A DNA stretch of 64,000 nt from an uncultured Psychrobacter sp. (GCA_947489525.1 CANLDW010000003.1:347199-411198); one strand, 5' to 3'; shown: positions 38,454 through 48,119, numbered from the stretch's first letter. The notes: a model not told the origin generated them from the sequence alone. A program made the numbers and translations.

Positions 38454-38882
38454 TTATTCAATGTTATATATTTGTTCAAAATGCTTCTCTGTAAACTCAA
38501 AACAGAAGTATCCACTATCTTCGTCACGATAAGCAGATATATCTCCCTCTATACAGAATTCGTTAGAATCTCTATCAAAAGTTAATGTCTTATAACTAAT
38601 TAAGTATTTGAAAGGATAAACTATATTTTTTTTTGGGTTTATAATGACTATATAACCAAAGTTGTTCTCAGGTACTACTAGAACCTTATCATGATCAAAA
38701 TTCACAGTTTTATCAGTATTGCTATAAAATATTAAATTATCTTTGCTACAAAAATCTTCCTCACCATAGTCATATTTACATTCTTCATTGCCATTAATTG
38801 ATACTCTATACTTTGAGTCTTTAGAGTGTACTGAGGTGCAACTGCACATAAAAACTAAAAATATAGCTAATGCAAATCTCAT
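38454..38882 (-). CDS. Small lipoprotein, best candidate immunity protein for the effector
   Basis: 142 residues, starting eight bases after the effector stop. The signal peptide RFALAIFLVFMCSC carries a lipobox with Cys 13 or 15. The short mature domain is beta-rich with several Cys (NEECKYDYGEEDFCSKD; FCIEGD; YFCFEF), which may form disulfides in the periplasm. Tight coupling to the effector and the correct compartment for a cell-wall hydrolase inhibitor make it the prime immunity candidate. No sequence family recognised. Confidence 0.7.
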   Translation of the reverse strand: MRFALAIFLVFMCSCTSVHSKDSKYRVSINGNEECKYDYGEEDFCSKDNLIFYSNTDKTVNFDHDKVLVVPENNFGYIVIINPKKNIVYPFKYLISYKTLTFDRDSNEFCIEGDISAYRDEDSGYFCFEFTEKHFEQIYNIE

Positions 38883-38890
38883 AAATACTC

Positions 38891-41473
38891 CTAGAATAAT
38901 TTTTCATCAACCGACATAATTTTTTCAAAAGCTTCTTCTGAACTTGAACCTTGAGATATTAAAGTTTTATAATCGCTATTCATATCCTCTAATGCTTTTA
39001 TTACTAAAGCTGATGGAGTATGAGCTTTGTTTCCACCTGTGCCAGACCAATAGCTTTGATCTTTTTCAATCCTAATAGTATATGGAACTGATTTGCCACT
39101 TACTTTTTTATAGGCAGCTCTAGAAGTAGCAGATGGAACTCCTACTGAAGCCCATATTTTAGCTATTTTCATAGCGGCGGACTCAATGTCTTTACTACTA
39201 CCAGATTTTATAGCAGTTATAATATTAGTTTTCTTAATAAAATGTTCTAAAAACATCAGTTCTTGTGTTTCAGGAGTCAGTTTAGTGCTTCCTGATAACT
39301 TTAATGATTTTTGAATCTCACCTAATGTATCAGGTATGATTTGATATTTACCCATTGCAAAACGTTTAGCTTTATTATCACCACTTAAAGTGCCTAGTTT
39401 TCGCCATTCGTCAATAGTTCTATTTCCAATGTCTTCATATCCTGATGTCCATGCGTAATCTCCCACAGTACCTCTGTTAAAAATATCGTATCGTCCACCT
39501 TCACTTTCGTGTGATGCAATAACTTTCCCAACGATACCACCTATACTTTTTAAGCTTTGCGATTTACTTTTTATAATAAAGTCACCACCGCAAGCAAGCA
39601 TTCTATTATTAGTATGGGTACTAAGATCACCACCAATTATTCCTGCTATCGTTTTGGCATAAAAATTTAATTTTTTATACTTTAGCTCGTACTCTCTACT
39701 ATCAAAATGAACCCAACTACTAGCTCCATCAGCTGTTGTTTCTAACGATATCTCATTTTTTTTGTCCCATCTATATTCTGCACCCATGTAACTTACTAAT
39801 ACAACTTCTCTTATTTTCTCAACGTCAGCTACAGAATTAGCTATTGTTCCATTAGAAATATGACTAAATTGTACATCTAGAGCTTGACCCATATGGTTGA
39901 CGCTTGTTCGTTTCTTTTGAGCGTTTCTAACGATGCATCTGTATCCTGAGCTTACTAGAAGAGCTTTATAACCTAGGTTTGTAAAAGACAAATAGAACAT
40001 ACATGCTTTAAAAGCCCATATAATGCTTCTATGTATACCAGGGTATTCATTGGCGATATTGTTGCCGCTAGGAACTCCCATTCTACCATTACCGAATCCA
40101 GAACATTGACCACAAGGACACTTCATCTGCTCATGGTAAGGGCCAATTGGATATTCATAATTAAATTTATCAATTGCTTTAATAAGTGAGCCACAAATTT
40201 TACCTGTTTCAGGTGCCTTCATGTAGTCACGCTGAAATTGTTTAATACAGCGTTCAGTAAGCTCAGTAAATTCCTCGGTAGGCAAAGCACCGCCAAAACC
40301 TGCCAATCTAATATTGACTTCTAAAATTAGCTTTTTTTCTGCAGCGGTTGCTGACTTTCCTTTAAATATACAAGCAGGATCATCTTTGCAAACAGTGCCA
40401 CTTACGACCTTTGGTGTGCCATCTTTTGAGCTGTACTCTTGTTCAACAGGAATTTTTATAGGAGTATCTGTTTTAATTTTCGCATTAGTACTGGCCGCAG
40501 GCGCTTCTCCAGCTGGCTCATCATTCTTGCCACCACTCATAGCGTCAGTGACACCTTCAAACCCCTCCTTTGCTTTATCACCTATCCATTCAGCAGCACC
40601 GCCAATAGCACCAACCGTTCCTTTTGCTATATCAGTCACAGTATCTAATACACCGTCGAAAAGCCCATTTTCTTCAGCAGAAGAGCTTGGGGCCGTAGTT
40701 GGTCTAGGTTTAGCCGTTGATGTGGGGGAGGGTTTAGGACTTGTATGAGATTGTGCTGAACCATTTTCACGAAGTTTAATTGTCTGACCCTCTTGCAACG
40801 TTCTTGGGTCAGTAATTTTATTCATACGTTTTAGCTCTTCAACTGATACACTGCTCCTTTGTGAGATACCTGATAATGTCTCTCCCTTTTTTACCTTGTA
40901 ATGAGTTTGATTTTTTAGAGAATCAGGTCTGTCATTGGTAGTGCCTGTTAAACTACTACCTTTAGGGGGTACTTTAATGATTTGACCTGAAAATATTTTA
41001 TCAGGGTCTTTAATGGTTGCTTTATTAAGCTGGGCTAGTATTTGCCATGTGGTATTATGCATCTTTGCAATCGTATACAGATCTTGACCCTTTTTGACTT
41101 TATAATCATCTGTACCCGATTCAACTTTATGAGTGCTTCTTTTATAGGAACCAGCGCTTTTCTCAAGTGCTCTAAGCTTAACAGTTTGAATAGAGAACGG
41201 CGCTTGAACCCGAAACACGCCTTTTTTAGCAGGAACAATAACGTGATGTTTGGCACTAATTAGCTTTTTAGTTAACGGATGACGCACTAAAATATCCAAT
41301 CGGGTGCCTACAGGTTTTTCAATCCAAACACCTAAACCTTTTGCATTAGATTTTCCTGCACTCGCTGCGAACTTATCACCTGAGACTCTAACTTCATGAT
41401 AAAGGTTAGCAAAGGGTTTATTCATCAGGTCAACGAAGCGTATTTGAATTAATGTCTGTTTAAGTTTACTCAT
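38891..41473 (-). CDS. T6SS effector: LysM, M15 peptidase and lysozyme-like domains
   Basis: 860 residues, no signal peptide. Order: transthyretin-like beta domain (1-~105); LysM (~124-168); LysM (~192-235); Pro/Ser/Thr linker; peptidoglycan-binding-like helices (~375-435); Cys cluster CPCGQC (452-457); M15-type peptidase (~475-600) with SSGYRC, H527-x5-D533 (NHMGQALDVQF) and WVHFD (His 589); lysozyme/transglycosylase-like domain (~645-800) with SHESEGGRYD (Glu 656/658) and AMGKYQIIP. Two hydrolases could cut peptide stems and glycan strands. Its ATG overlaps the vgrG stop by eight bases (ATGAGTAA), so delivery by that VgrG is very likely. AT-rich relative to vgrG. Confidence 0.88.
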   Translation of the reverse strand: MSKLKQTLIQIRFVDLMNKPFANLYHEVRVSGDKFAASAGKSNAKGLGVWIEKPVGTRLDILVRHPLTKKLISAKHHVIVPAKKGVFRVQAPFSIQTVKLRALEKSAGSYKRSTHKVESGTDDYKVKKGQDLYTIAKMHNTTWQILAQLNKATIKDPDKIFSGQIIKVPPKGSSLTGTTNDRPDSLKNQTHYKVKKGETLSGISQRSSVSVEELKRMNKITDPRTLQEGQTIKLRENGSAQSHTSPKPSPTSTAKPRPTTAPSSSAEENGLFDGVLDTVTDIAKGTVGAIGGAAEWIGDKAKEGFEGVTDAMSGGKNDEPAGEAPAASTNAKIKTDTPIKIPVEQEYSSKDGTPKVVSGTVCKDDPACIFKGKSATAAEKKLILEVNIRLAGFGGALPTEEFTELTERCIKQFQRDYMKAPETGKICGSLIKAIDKFNYEYPIGPYHEQMKCPCGQCSGFGNGRMGVPSGNNIANEYPGIHRSIIWAFKACMFYLSFTNLGYKALLVSSGYRCIVRNAQKKRTSVNHMGQALDVQFSHISNGTIANSVADVEKIREVVLVSYMGAEYRWDKKNEISLETTADGASSWVHFDSREYELKYKKLNFYAKTIAGIIGGDLSTHTNNRMLACGGDFIIKSKSQSLKSIGGIVGKVIASHESEGGRYDIFNRGTVGDYAWTSGYEDIGNRTIDEWRKLGTLSGDNKAKRFAMGKYQIIPDTLGEIQKSLKLSGSTKLTPETQELMFLEHFIKKTNIITAIKSGSSKDIESAAMKIAKIWASVGVPSATSRAAYKKVSGKSVPYTIRIEKDQSYWSGTGGNKAHTPSALVIKALEDMNSDYKTLISQGSSSEEAFEKIMSVDEKLF

Positions 41474-44400
41474 CGTTGCTATCCTGATAGGAATCTTGAT
41501 CTAAAGAATCGTTTGTCTGATTGCCATCATTCTCGTTAGAAACTTCTATTTCTTCATCCTCATCAGGTTCAAATTTAATACCCCAATCTGTATCTTTAAA
41601 GCCCACTAGTATTTCAACCTCTTCTTCTTTATCACTAATGACAGGTGCAGTACGTCCATGCTCATCTAGCATCCCTTCTATCAGCTGCCCATCGGGACGC
41701 AGTATCTGAAACTCAATGTCTTTAAAATCATGCTGATAAAACAAATCATAAACATCGAGTTTGTTACTAAACAGCGGAATCGTCTCAGGCATCATCGGTA
41801 CTGAGTAATTAGCTCTCGCTCCAGATACCAGTGCCTTCTTCACCGCCTTGATCTTAATCTCCCCCGGACACACCAGCTTAATCCCGCTCTCATCAATCGT
41901 CAGTGACGCCCCCGCGCTGGTTTGCAGTTTAATGCGTTTCGGACTCGAGATATTCACCTGACCCGACTCGCTACCGATCGTCACACCTTGCTGGCTATGC
42001 AGTTGCAGCTCACCGCCCTGTGCTTGTATTGCGACAGACTTGGTATTGGCACTGATATGCAGTCCTGACCCCCCTTTATCACTACCGGCTTGTCCGGCAA
42101 TACCTGATAGCGACTCAATACGATCTGCTGTAAGCGTATAGTTGCCTGCTACCACATCCGACTGGGTGCTACCGGATTGTCTAATGAGGGTCTTGGCTGT
42201 GGTTAAGGTGTTGTTTGCTGAGGTAAGAATGCTATCTTTACTCACTATCGATACATCGGGTGCGCCCAGCACTTCAGTGTTTAGTGTGTCGTCTATAACT
42301 TGCGCTGCGGTTTCAAACGCTTTTATAGACGCGTTAGCACTGCTGATCTCTTGGGTCGATTGTAAGTGCGCCCTTTTGGCCTCGGCGAGCGTTTGGCTCA
42401 GCTCTGCGCTCAGTTTCAGCTGACGAACTCCTGCATCATTGACCCATGCTGACTCGTGCTCGTTTTGCGTGTGTCTGATCCCAAAGGTGGAAAGCAAGAC
42501 GCCACTGTCTGCTGTCGCTTGCAAACCATGATCAGTGGCAAGGTTAATCCCTTGTCCACTGGTTGTCGATTGATGATTGCTGTATCTGTGCCGTAGTACG
42601 CCTAATTCCAGTACGTGCTCGTCAGGGGCAAAGACCGCTTTGTTGGTGGTCGTTGGGTGTTGTGCATCGGCTCGGGCTTTGGTATTGACGCTCCAGTGCA
42701 TGCCGATCTGGTTTGGAGTGTCATCAAAGCTCAGGGTGACTTCAGATTGATCGTTAAGTCCGTACTGGGCGATACCGGTTATCCAGCCACTGTGACTGTC
42801 GTCCTCCTTGATTTGTGAGTGTCCCAGACCGCCGCCATGCCATCTTGGGGAAGACCCGTTTTGTAGGTTATGCCTATTGGCGAGTCCGCCGTCACGGGTG
42901 GTGATGTCGTTCTCATCACGATCACCCATACCGATACCATCATAGAGACTGCGGCTAATGAGTGGACTGTCTTTATCCCCGTACCAGTAATTGAGCAGCA
43001 CCGACTGTCCGAGTCTTGGGGCAAACTGCCAGCCATGGGTGGCACCTGAGGAGAGTTGTAGGGATCGAAGCGGCGGGGTTGTGCCATCATCGTGCGGGCT
43101 GAGTCCTGCGGATACAGGAGTGGTCACGGTACGCTGCAGACCATCATCGGTGACCTGTGAGGCGTAGCTTGGCGCAGCTGAGGTAGTTTGATCACCGGTA
43201 CGGGCTTGGGTGAGTCCGGTGTAGGTGCTGCTGACAAAGGCGTGTTTGCTGGGATAAGGGGCGTAGGGAATAGATTGCTTTAATAAGGTGGCGGTCACCC
43301 AAACCCCGGTGTCCTGTGCAATCTCAATCCCGTACTGAGGAATAGCGGTATGCAGGCGGTGTGCGCTTGGCTTGGCTGCTACTAAGCCTGTTTGCTGCGC
43401 TTGGCTTCGATAGGCATGTTTGCTAGTACGCATTAGCCAGTCTGCTATCAATGCTTGGTGATGGTACGAGACGCTATCACTGTCCGGTTCGATACCAATC
43501 ATAGTCAGGGCGGTGCAGTAGCTTGCTAGGCTGTTGATGGTTGGTAGATTGTTGATATGGATAGGGCTACCGACATACATGCCGCGCATGGGGCCGGTGG
43601 CGGTGTAGTACTCCCTATTACAACCATTAGCAGTCATCCATTGCTCAGCCAGACGCGTGGCAGCGTCATCACTGTCAATGCGTGAAGGGGCAGCGAGTAA
43701 TACGGCGGTGGTGTCTAGTGCTAGTGGCGAGTCATCATAGGCGTGTCCTTCATAGACAGTGTCAGCGGCAAGGCCATCAGCGCGTACTTTGACGGTAGCA
43801 GTGCCGCGCTTTTTAGCGCTTATTTGTAGCTCGTCGACGATGTCGCTACCAGATTGTACTGAAGAGGTGGCGTAGCGGTAGGTTACAGGAATCAGCGTAC
43901 TGTCCTCAAACGTGCTGATCAGCTGCCAATGACCGAGGGTGTCAGTCGAGTCGCCTGCGATCCATAAGGTACTTATACCGATATCGGCAAGTAGTCCCAT
44001 AATAAAGTGGTAGTCGCTGATGTCAGACTGGCTGCGCATAGCGAGTGGGGCTGATAAGCGTGCTGCACCCTTTATACTATCAGCTAACAAGGTCTCTGAA
44101 ACCTGCCACTCAAAGTCGTAGTCGCTTAAGATGGCGGTAATGATATCAAGGGTGGACTGGTTGACAAAGCTACGGGTGTGGATGGACTGGGTGAGTAACC
44201 AATCAGGAGTAACGATGTCGAGGCTATAGAAGTGGGCCCTACCGTCTGAGTGCTGGTAGTTGACACCTTTGATAAGGCCGGTACGAGTAATGGGCGTACG
44301 ATCGGCAGTAAGGGTGGTTAAGCAAACTCTTGTATTGATGAGCGCCAAACAGGCGTCGGCATCTAGGAAGTGTTGGGTGTAGATAAGGATATGCGTTAGG

Positions 44401-44513
44401 GTCGTTTGGTTAATGGCGCTTGAGCTGTAAAAGGCGGCGGGGTATAGGGCGTCCGAGGGTAAAATGGTAGTATGAACGGTCAGCTGATGCAGACGAGCGG
44501 TTTGGGAGGGCAT
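41466..44513 (-). CDS. vgrG: T6SS spike protein VgrG (copy 1) with C-terminal extension
   Basis: 1015 residues. The gp27/gp5-like core (~1-560) contains the VgrG signature around GQSVLLNYWYGDKDSPLISRSLYDG (short piece). The central region (~640-880) includes the DUF2345 beta-helix with repeated strands such as GGELQLHSQQGVTIGSES and the DESGIKLVCPGEIKIKA segment (in part). After ~905 comes a TTR/Ig-like extension (FYQHDFKDIEFQILRPDGQLIEG) and an acidic Asp/Glu/Asn tail. Such extensions often bind the cognate effector. The effector gene overlaps its stop codon. Divergent from the T6SS core operon. Confidence 0.93.
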   Translation of the reverse strand: MPSQTARLHQLTVHTTILPSDALYPAAFYSSSAINQTTLTHILIYTQHFLDADACLALINTRVCLTTLTADRTPITRTGLIKGVNYQHSDGRAHFYSLDIVTPDWLLTQSIHTRSFVNQSTLDIITAILSDYDFEWQVSETLLADSIKGAARLSAPLAMRSQSDISDYHFIMGLLADIGISTLWIAGDSTDTLGHWQLISTFEDSTLIPVTYRYATSSVQSGSDIVDELQISAKKRGTATVKVRADGLAADTVYEGHAYDDSPLALDTTAVLLAAPSRIDSDDAATRLAEQWMTANGCNREYYTATGPMRGMYVGSPIHINNLPTINSLASYCTALTMIGIEPDSDSVSYHHQALIADWLMRTSKHAYRSQAQQTGLVAAKPSAHRLHTAIPQYGIEIAQDTGVWVTATLLKQSIPYAPYPSKHAFVSSTYTGLTQARTGDQTTSAAPSYASQVTDDGLQRTVTTPVSAGLSPHDDGTTPPLRSLQLSSGATHGWQFAPRLGQSVLLNYWYGDKDSPLISRSLYDGIGMGDRDENDITTRDGGLANRHNLQNGSSPRWHGGGLGHSQIKEDDSHSGWITGIAQYGLNDQSEVTLSFDDTPNQIGMHWSVNTKARADAQHPTTTNKAVFAPDEHVLELGVLRHRYSNHQSTTSGQGINLATDHGLQATADSGVLLSTFGIRHTQNEHESAWVNDAGVRQLKLSAELSQTLAEAKRAHLQSTQEISSANASIKAFETAAQVIDDTLNTEVLGAPDVSIVSKDSILTSANNTLTTAKTLIRQSGSTQSDVVAGNYTLTADRIESLSGIAGQAGSDKGGSGLHISANTKSVAIQAQGGELQLHSQQGVTIGSESGQVNISSPKRIKLQTSAGASLTIDESGIKLVCPGEIKIKAVKKALVSGARANYSVPMMPETIPLFSNKLDVYDLFYQHDFKDIEFQILRPDGQLIEGMLDEHGRTAPVISDKEEEVEILVGFKDTDWGIKFEPDEDEEIEVSNENDGNQTNDSLDQDSYQDSNDE

Positions 44514-44608
44514 AAAGAAAAATTCCAGAGCTAAGCAATTAAGGGCACAGCCTATCGCTTATCGGGCATGCGCTACACAATTATTTTATAGGAAAAGTAT
44601 AGAGTTTA

Positions 44609-44636
44609 TTGAAATATTGTCAAGTATCTGTATAAT
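44609..44636 (+). promoter_or_regulatory. Probable promoter of the T6SS core operon
   Basis: TTGAAA (44609-44614), 16 bases, TATAAT (44631-44636), about 85 bases before the first gene. It lies in the 209-base divergent gap with vgrG. Confidence 0.6.
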
Positions 44637-44722
44637 CAGCTTGAGAACATCACGCTACTATTAAACTTAAGTCTTGATTATAGGTTGTAGCATTTAATTT
44701 TTTTGAAGATGATATTTTGCTT

Positions 44723-45202
44723 ATGGATAATATTCGTCGTAATAGACCTACTACTATAGGTTTACTAGCAGTTATGTTTAGTGTCAGTGTATTAGCAACT
44801 GGATGTAGTAGTAAAACAAAGACACAGTCTGCGTCTACTGTTATTAGCAATGAGTCTCAAACTTCTGCAATCAAACAGCTAGCTGCTCCTTCGTTAAATT
44901 ACTTGCTTAATGATACCAACGTAGAAAACGCTAGTGAGTTAGATGCAGAGCAGTGGATGCAAATTGCTAAACGCAATTATGCGTCAAAGCATTACGCCCG
45001 AGCCTTAAGAGCGGCGACAGAAGCTTTGAGTATTGATGATGAGCAGATTGAGGCGCGTCAAATTGCTATGTTGTCGGCAGTAAAAGTGACTGAAACCAAT
45101 ATTGATTCTTATAATAATAATACGCTGATGAATAGTGCTGACAAAGTAAGGCTCAAGTCTACGTTTGAGAACATGACTAGTCTCATCAATGCGCAAGACT
45201 AG
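44723..45202 (+). CDS. TPR lipoprotein at the head of the T6SS operon
   Basis: About 159 residues from the ATG at 44723 (an upstream TTG is less likely). A signal sequence with lipobox VLATGC (Cys ~28) is followed by a Ser/Thr-rich linker, then one TPR-like helical pair (EQWMQIAKRNYASKHYARALRAATEALS, in part). It is not TssJ-like in sequence: the small beta-sandwich of TssJ is absent. An outer-membrane accessory of the T6SS, possibly guiding the machine through the cell wall, is a reasonable guess; nothing proves it. Confidence 0.7.
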   Translation: MDNIRRNRPTTIGLLAVMFSVSVLATGCSSKTKTQSASTVISNESQTSAIKQLAAPSLNYLLNDTNVENASELDAEQWMQIAKRNYASKHYARALRAATEALSIDDEQIEARQIAMLSAVKVTETNIDSYNNNTLMNSADKVRLKSTFENMTSLINAQD

Positions 45203-45276
45203 TAATTTAGTGCTTTAACTGATTGGACTTACAATGGCTTTAGTTTTATAACAATAATGATGACTGCAGGTTTGCA

Positions 45277-46011
45277 ATGAATCTTTTTGACACAGTTAAT
45301 TTTAAGATAGCAAAAATAAGTAAAGCCGTGGCTATAAGTTTGGCCTTGACTTGCTTAACAGTAGGGACAGCCCATAGTGAGCTCTCCATTCAAGAAGAAG
45401 ACCCCGCGTCGAGTGTGACTAATCAATATGACGCTCTAAAAAATGCTGATGCTTCATCAGCCGATCTCCATAATCTCATCGCCACGCTCAATCAACGCGT
45501 AGCAGCCAATCCTAATGACTCACTAGCGTGGGAGCTATTAGCGCAAATCTATTATAACAATGGTTATCATGCTTACGCGGTATATGCGGCAAATGAAGCT
45601 ATTGAAAGTGGTTACAGCACTAACACACTACAAAAGATTTTATTGAACAGCAGCGCTATTGTCTCACAAAGCCAACTACAGGCAGATTATCTGACGGATG
45701 ATGTGAGCAATGAATTTACTCAGGACTATCAGCGTGCCCTCAGCAAGATATACGGCAAGGTATATGGATTTAATTACGATGAGTCTTTACCAAAGCCGCC
45801 TGCACCAGTAGTACGTCCTAGAGCCGCTAAAAGCAAACCAAAAGTACAGCGTGCACCTACTAAAAGAGCGGCAAAACCTGCTAAAAGAAGACCTGCCGCA
45901 AAATCTGTAGCTAAGCCAAAGCCGCGCGTAGCTCCGCAAAAGCCTACTCGGCGCGCGCCTGCTAGAAGCAATACGCCTAGTAGTAGTGATCCGTTTAAGA
46001 TATTACGTTAA
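45277..46011 (+). CDS. Secreted TPR protein with basic histone-like C-terminal tail
   Basis: 244 residues. N-terminal signal (KAVAISLALTCLTVGTAHSE), cleavage near AHS. Residues ~45-115 form TPR-like helices (LNQRVAANPNDSLAWELLAQIYYNNGYHAYAV, in part). Residues ~165-235 are a Lys/Arg/Pro/Ala-rich low-complexity tail (KPKVQRAPTKRAAKPAKRR and similar), strongly basic, of the kind seen in H1-like and peptidoglycan-associated proteins. It lies between the TPR lipoprotein gene and tssB, and is presumably periplasmic. No family is recognised; binding to an acidic polymer or cell wall is a guess. Confidence 0.72.
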   Translation: MNLFDTVNFKIAKISKAVAISLALTCLTVGTAHSELSIQEEDPASSVTNQYDALKNADASSADLHNLIATLNQRVAANPNDSLAWELLAQIYYNNGYHAYAVYAANEAIESGYSTNTLQKILLNSSAIVSQSQLQADYLTDDVSNEFTQDYQRALSKIYGKVYGFNYDESLPKPPAPVVRPRAAKSKPKVQRAPTKRAAKPAKRRPAAKSVAKPKPRVAPQKPTRRAPARSNTPSSSDPFKILR

Positions 46012-46124
46012 GACATATCAAGCTAAGACATACTGCTAAACCTTAAGTTATCTTACCCTTTTATATAACGTAGGTTTAATCCTTTTTGGTTGAAACAAGA
46101 ACGAAAATTATTTAGGTGATTAAC

Positions 46125-46637
46125 ATGGCAAATCAAGATAGTGTGCAAAAAAAGCTAGCAAAGGTTCGCGCTCCGCGAGTGCACCTAACTTATGACGTTG
46201 AAGTCGGCGACTCTATTGAAACCAAAGAGATTCCGTTTGTTGTAGGCGTGTTAGGCGAGTTCTCTGGAGATTCAAAACAAGAACAACCACGCCTAAAGGA
46301 TAAAAAGTTTGTAGAAGTGGATTTAGATACTTTTGATGAGGTTATGTCGGGTCTGGCACCGCGCGCAACATTCCGTGTTAACAATGATTTGAGCGATAAA
46401 GGCGGTGAGTTCGCTGTTGATTTAGCTTTTAACAGTATTGATGATTTTCGTCCTGAGTCTGTTGCCAATCAAATTGAGCCACTAAGACAGTTGGTAGAAG
46501 CTCGTGACCGTTTGGCTGATCTACGTAATAAGATATCTGCAAACGAGAAGCTTGAGGATTTATTAGATGATGTTCTAGCGAATACTGAGCAAGTCAAAAA
46601 AATGGCTGAACAAAACCAAAGTGATGGTGAGGAATAA
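46125..46637 (+). CDS. tssB: T6SS contractile sheath small subunit TssB
   Basis: Forms the contractile sheath with TssC in the cytoplasm. About 170 residues. Family signatures are RAPRVHLTYDVEVGD and KEIPFVVGVLGEFSGD, with RPESVANQIEPLRQLVEARDRLADL in part. ATG at 46125 is chosen since AGGTG stands seven bases ahead; the frame also opens at a GTG at 46116. It is directly followed by tssC (3-base gap), as in nearly all T6SS loci. Confidence 0.95.
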   Translation: MANQDSVQKKLAKVRAPRVHLTYDVEVGDSIETKEIPFVVGVLGEFSGDSKQEQPRLKDKKFVEVDLDTFDEVMSGLAPRATFRVNNDLSDKGGEFAVDLAFNSIDDFRPESVANQIEPLRQLVEARDRLADLRNKISANEKLEDLLDDVLANTEQVKKMAEQNQSDGEE

Positions 46638-46640
46638 ACT

Positions 46641-48119
46641 ATGAGCGCCCAAGCCCAGCAAAGCCTAGCAGCGACCCAAGATTACGATCTACTTGAAGAG
46701 ATCGTTAATAAAAGCAACATCGCTAAGTCTGATGACGAAAAAAACCGTGCCAAGTCTCAAATTGCCGAGCTTGCCAACGAAGTTATGCAAGGTACAGTGA
46801 CACTCTCTGACAACCTTGCTGCTTCAATAGACAGTCGTATTGCGCAAATTGATGCTCTGATCTCAAAGCAGTTAACAACGGTTATGCACGCACCTGAATT
46901 TCAAAAATTAGAATCAAGCTGGCGCGGTCTGCACTATTTATGCAGCCAAACGCCGTCTGAGTCTATGCTCAAGATACGCATGCTCAATACCACAAAGCGT
47001 GAGCTGACTAAAGATTTTCAGTCGTCTATTGATTTTGATCAAAGCACCCTGTTCAAAAAAATCTATGAAGAAGAGTTTGGAAGCTTTGGTGGTGAGCCGT
47101 ATGCAGCTATCGTGGGCGATTTTGAATTTACTCGCCAAAATGCAGATATGTATTTGCTTGAGCAGTTATCTCACGTTGCTGCCGCTGCCCATGCACCCTT
47201 TGTATCAGCGGCTTCAGCTGAAATGTTTGGACTGGATTCATTCACAGATATTGGTCGTCCACGCGATCTATCTAAGATATTTGAAACCGCAGAATACATT
47301 CGCTGGCGCGCTTTTAGACAATCTGAAGATGCACGCTACGTTGCTTTGACTGTGCCCAGATTCTTAGGTCGTCTGCCTTATAATCCAAAAGACGGTACTG
47401 TGGTTGAGGGCTTTAACTTCGTAGAAGAAGTATCTGGCAACGATCACAACGATTACTTATGGGTAAATGCAGCTTATGCATTTGCTTCACGCTTAACCTC
47501 AGCGTTTTCTGATTATCGCTGGTGTGCGGCCATTCGTGGTGTTGAGGGTGGTGGTCTGGTTGAAGGTCTTCCTGCGCACACCTTTAAGACGGATGAGGGT
47601 GATCTTGCGCTTAAATCGCCAACTGAGATATCCATTACTGATCGCCGCGAAAAAGAGCTGAGCGATTTAGGATTTATCCCGCTTGTGCATTGCAAAAACA
47701 CCAACTACGCGGCGTTTTTTGGCGCGCAGTCCGTACAAAAAGCCAAAACTTATCAGAATGATGACGCTAACGCGAATGCCGTTTTATCAACGCAGCTGCA
47801 ATACATTATGGCAGTATCGCGCATTGCCCATTATCTAAAAGCGATGATGCGTGACAAAGTAGGTAGCTTTTTGGCGCCTGGTAATGTTGAGTCATTTTTG
47901 AACGATTGGATCTCGCGTTATGTCCTGTTGGACGACGGAGCCTCTCAAGAAGCCAAAGCCCAGTATCCACTGCGTGAAGCTTTTGTACAAGTTGTAGAAG
48001 TGCCAGGCAAGCCTGGCGTTTACAAGTCGGTGGTGTTTTTGAGACCACATTTTCAGCTTGATGAGCTGTCTGTTTCCTTGCGACTAGTGACCCAGCTACC
48101 GCAAGCAAACAATGGCTAA
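46641..48119 (+). CDS. tssC: T6SS contractile sheath large subunit TssC
   Basis: 492 residues, the normal size. It has the conserved region FQKLESSWRGLHYL, GDFEFTRQNADMYLL, LPRFLGRLPY (as VPRFLGRLPYNPK), and the C-terminal ClpV-facing and baseplate-facing segments ending HFQLDELSVSLRLVTQLP (short segments). Forms the sheath with TssB. The hcp gene follows after about 50 bases. Confidence 0.96.
   Translation: MSAQAQQSLAATQDYDLLEEIVNKSNIAKSDDEKNRAKSQIAELANEVMQGTVTLSDNLAASIDSRIAQIDALISKQLTTVMHAPEFQKLESSWRGLHYLCSQTPSESMLKIRMLNTTKRELTKDFQSSIDFDQSTLFKKIYEEEFGSFGGEPYAAIVGDFEFTRQNADMYLLEQLSHVAAAAHAPFVSAASAEMFGLDSFTDIGRPRDLSKIFETAEYIRWRAFRQSEDARYVALTVPRFLGRLPYNPKDGTVVEGFNFVEEVSGNDHNDYLWVNAAYAFASRLTSAFSDYRWCAAIRGVEGGGLVEGLPAHTFKTDEGDLALKSPTEISITDRREKELSDLGFIPLVHCKNTNYAAFFGAQSVQKAKTYQNDDANANAVLSTQLQYIMAVSRIAHYLKAMMRDKVGSFLAPGNVESFLNDWISRYVLLDDGASQEAKAQYPLREAFVQVVEVPGKPGVYKSVVFLRPHFQLDELSVSLRLVTQLPQANNG

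Noticed and set aside
44723..45202. TssJ
   Set aside because: It is a lipoprotein in the right operon, but the mature part is helical TPR, not the TssJ beta-sandwich.
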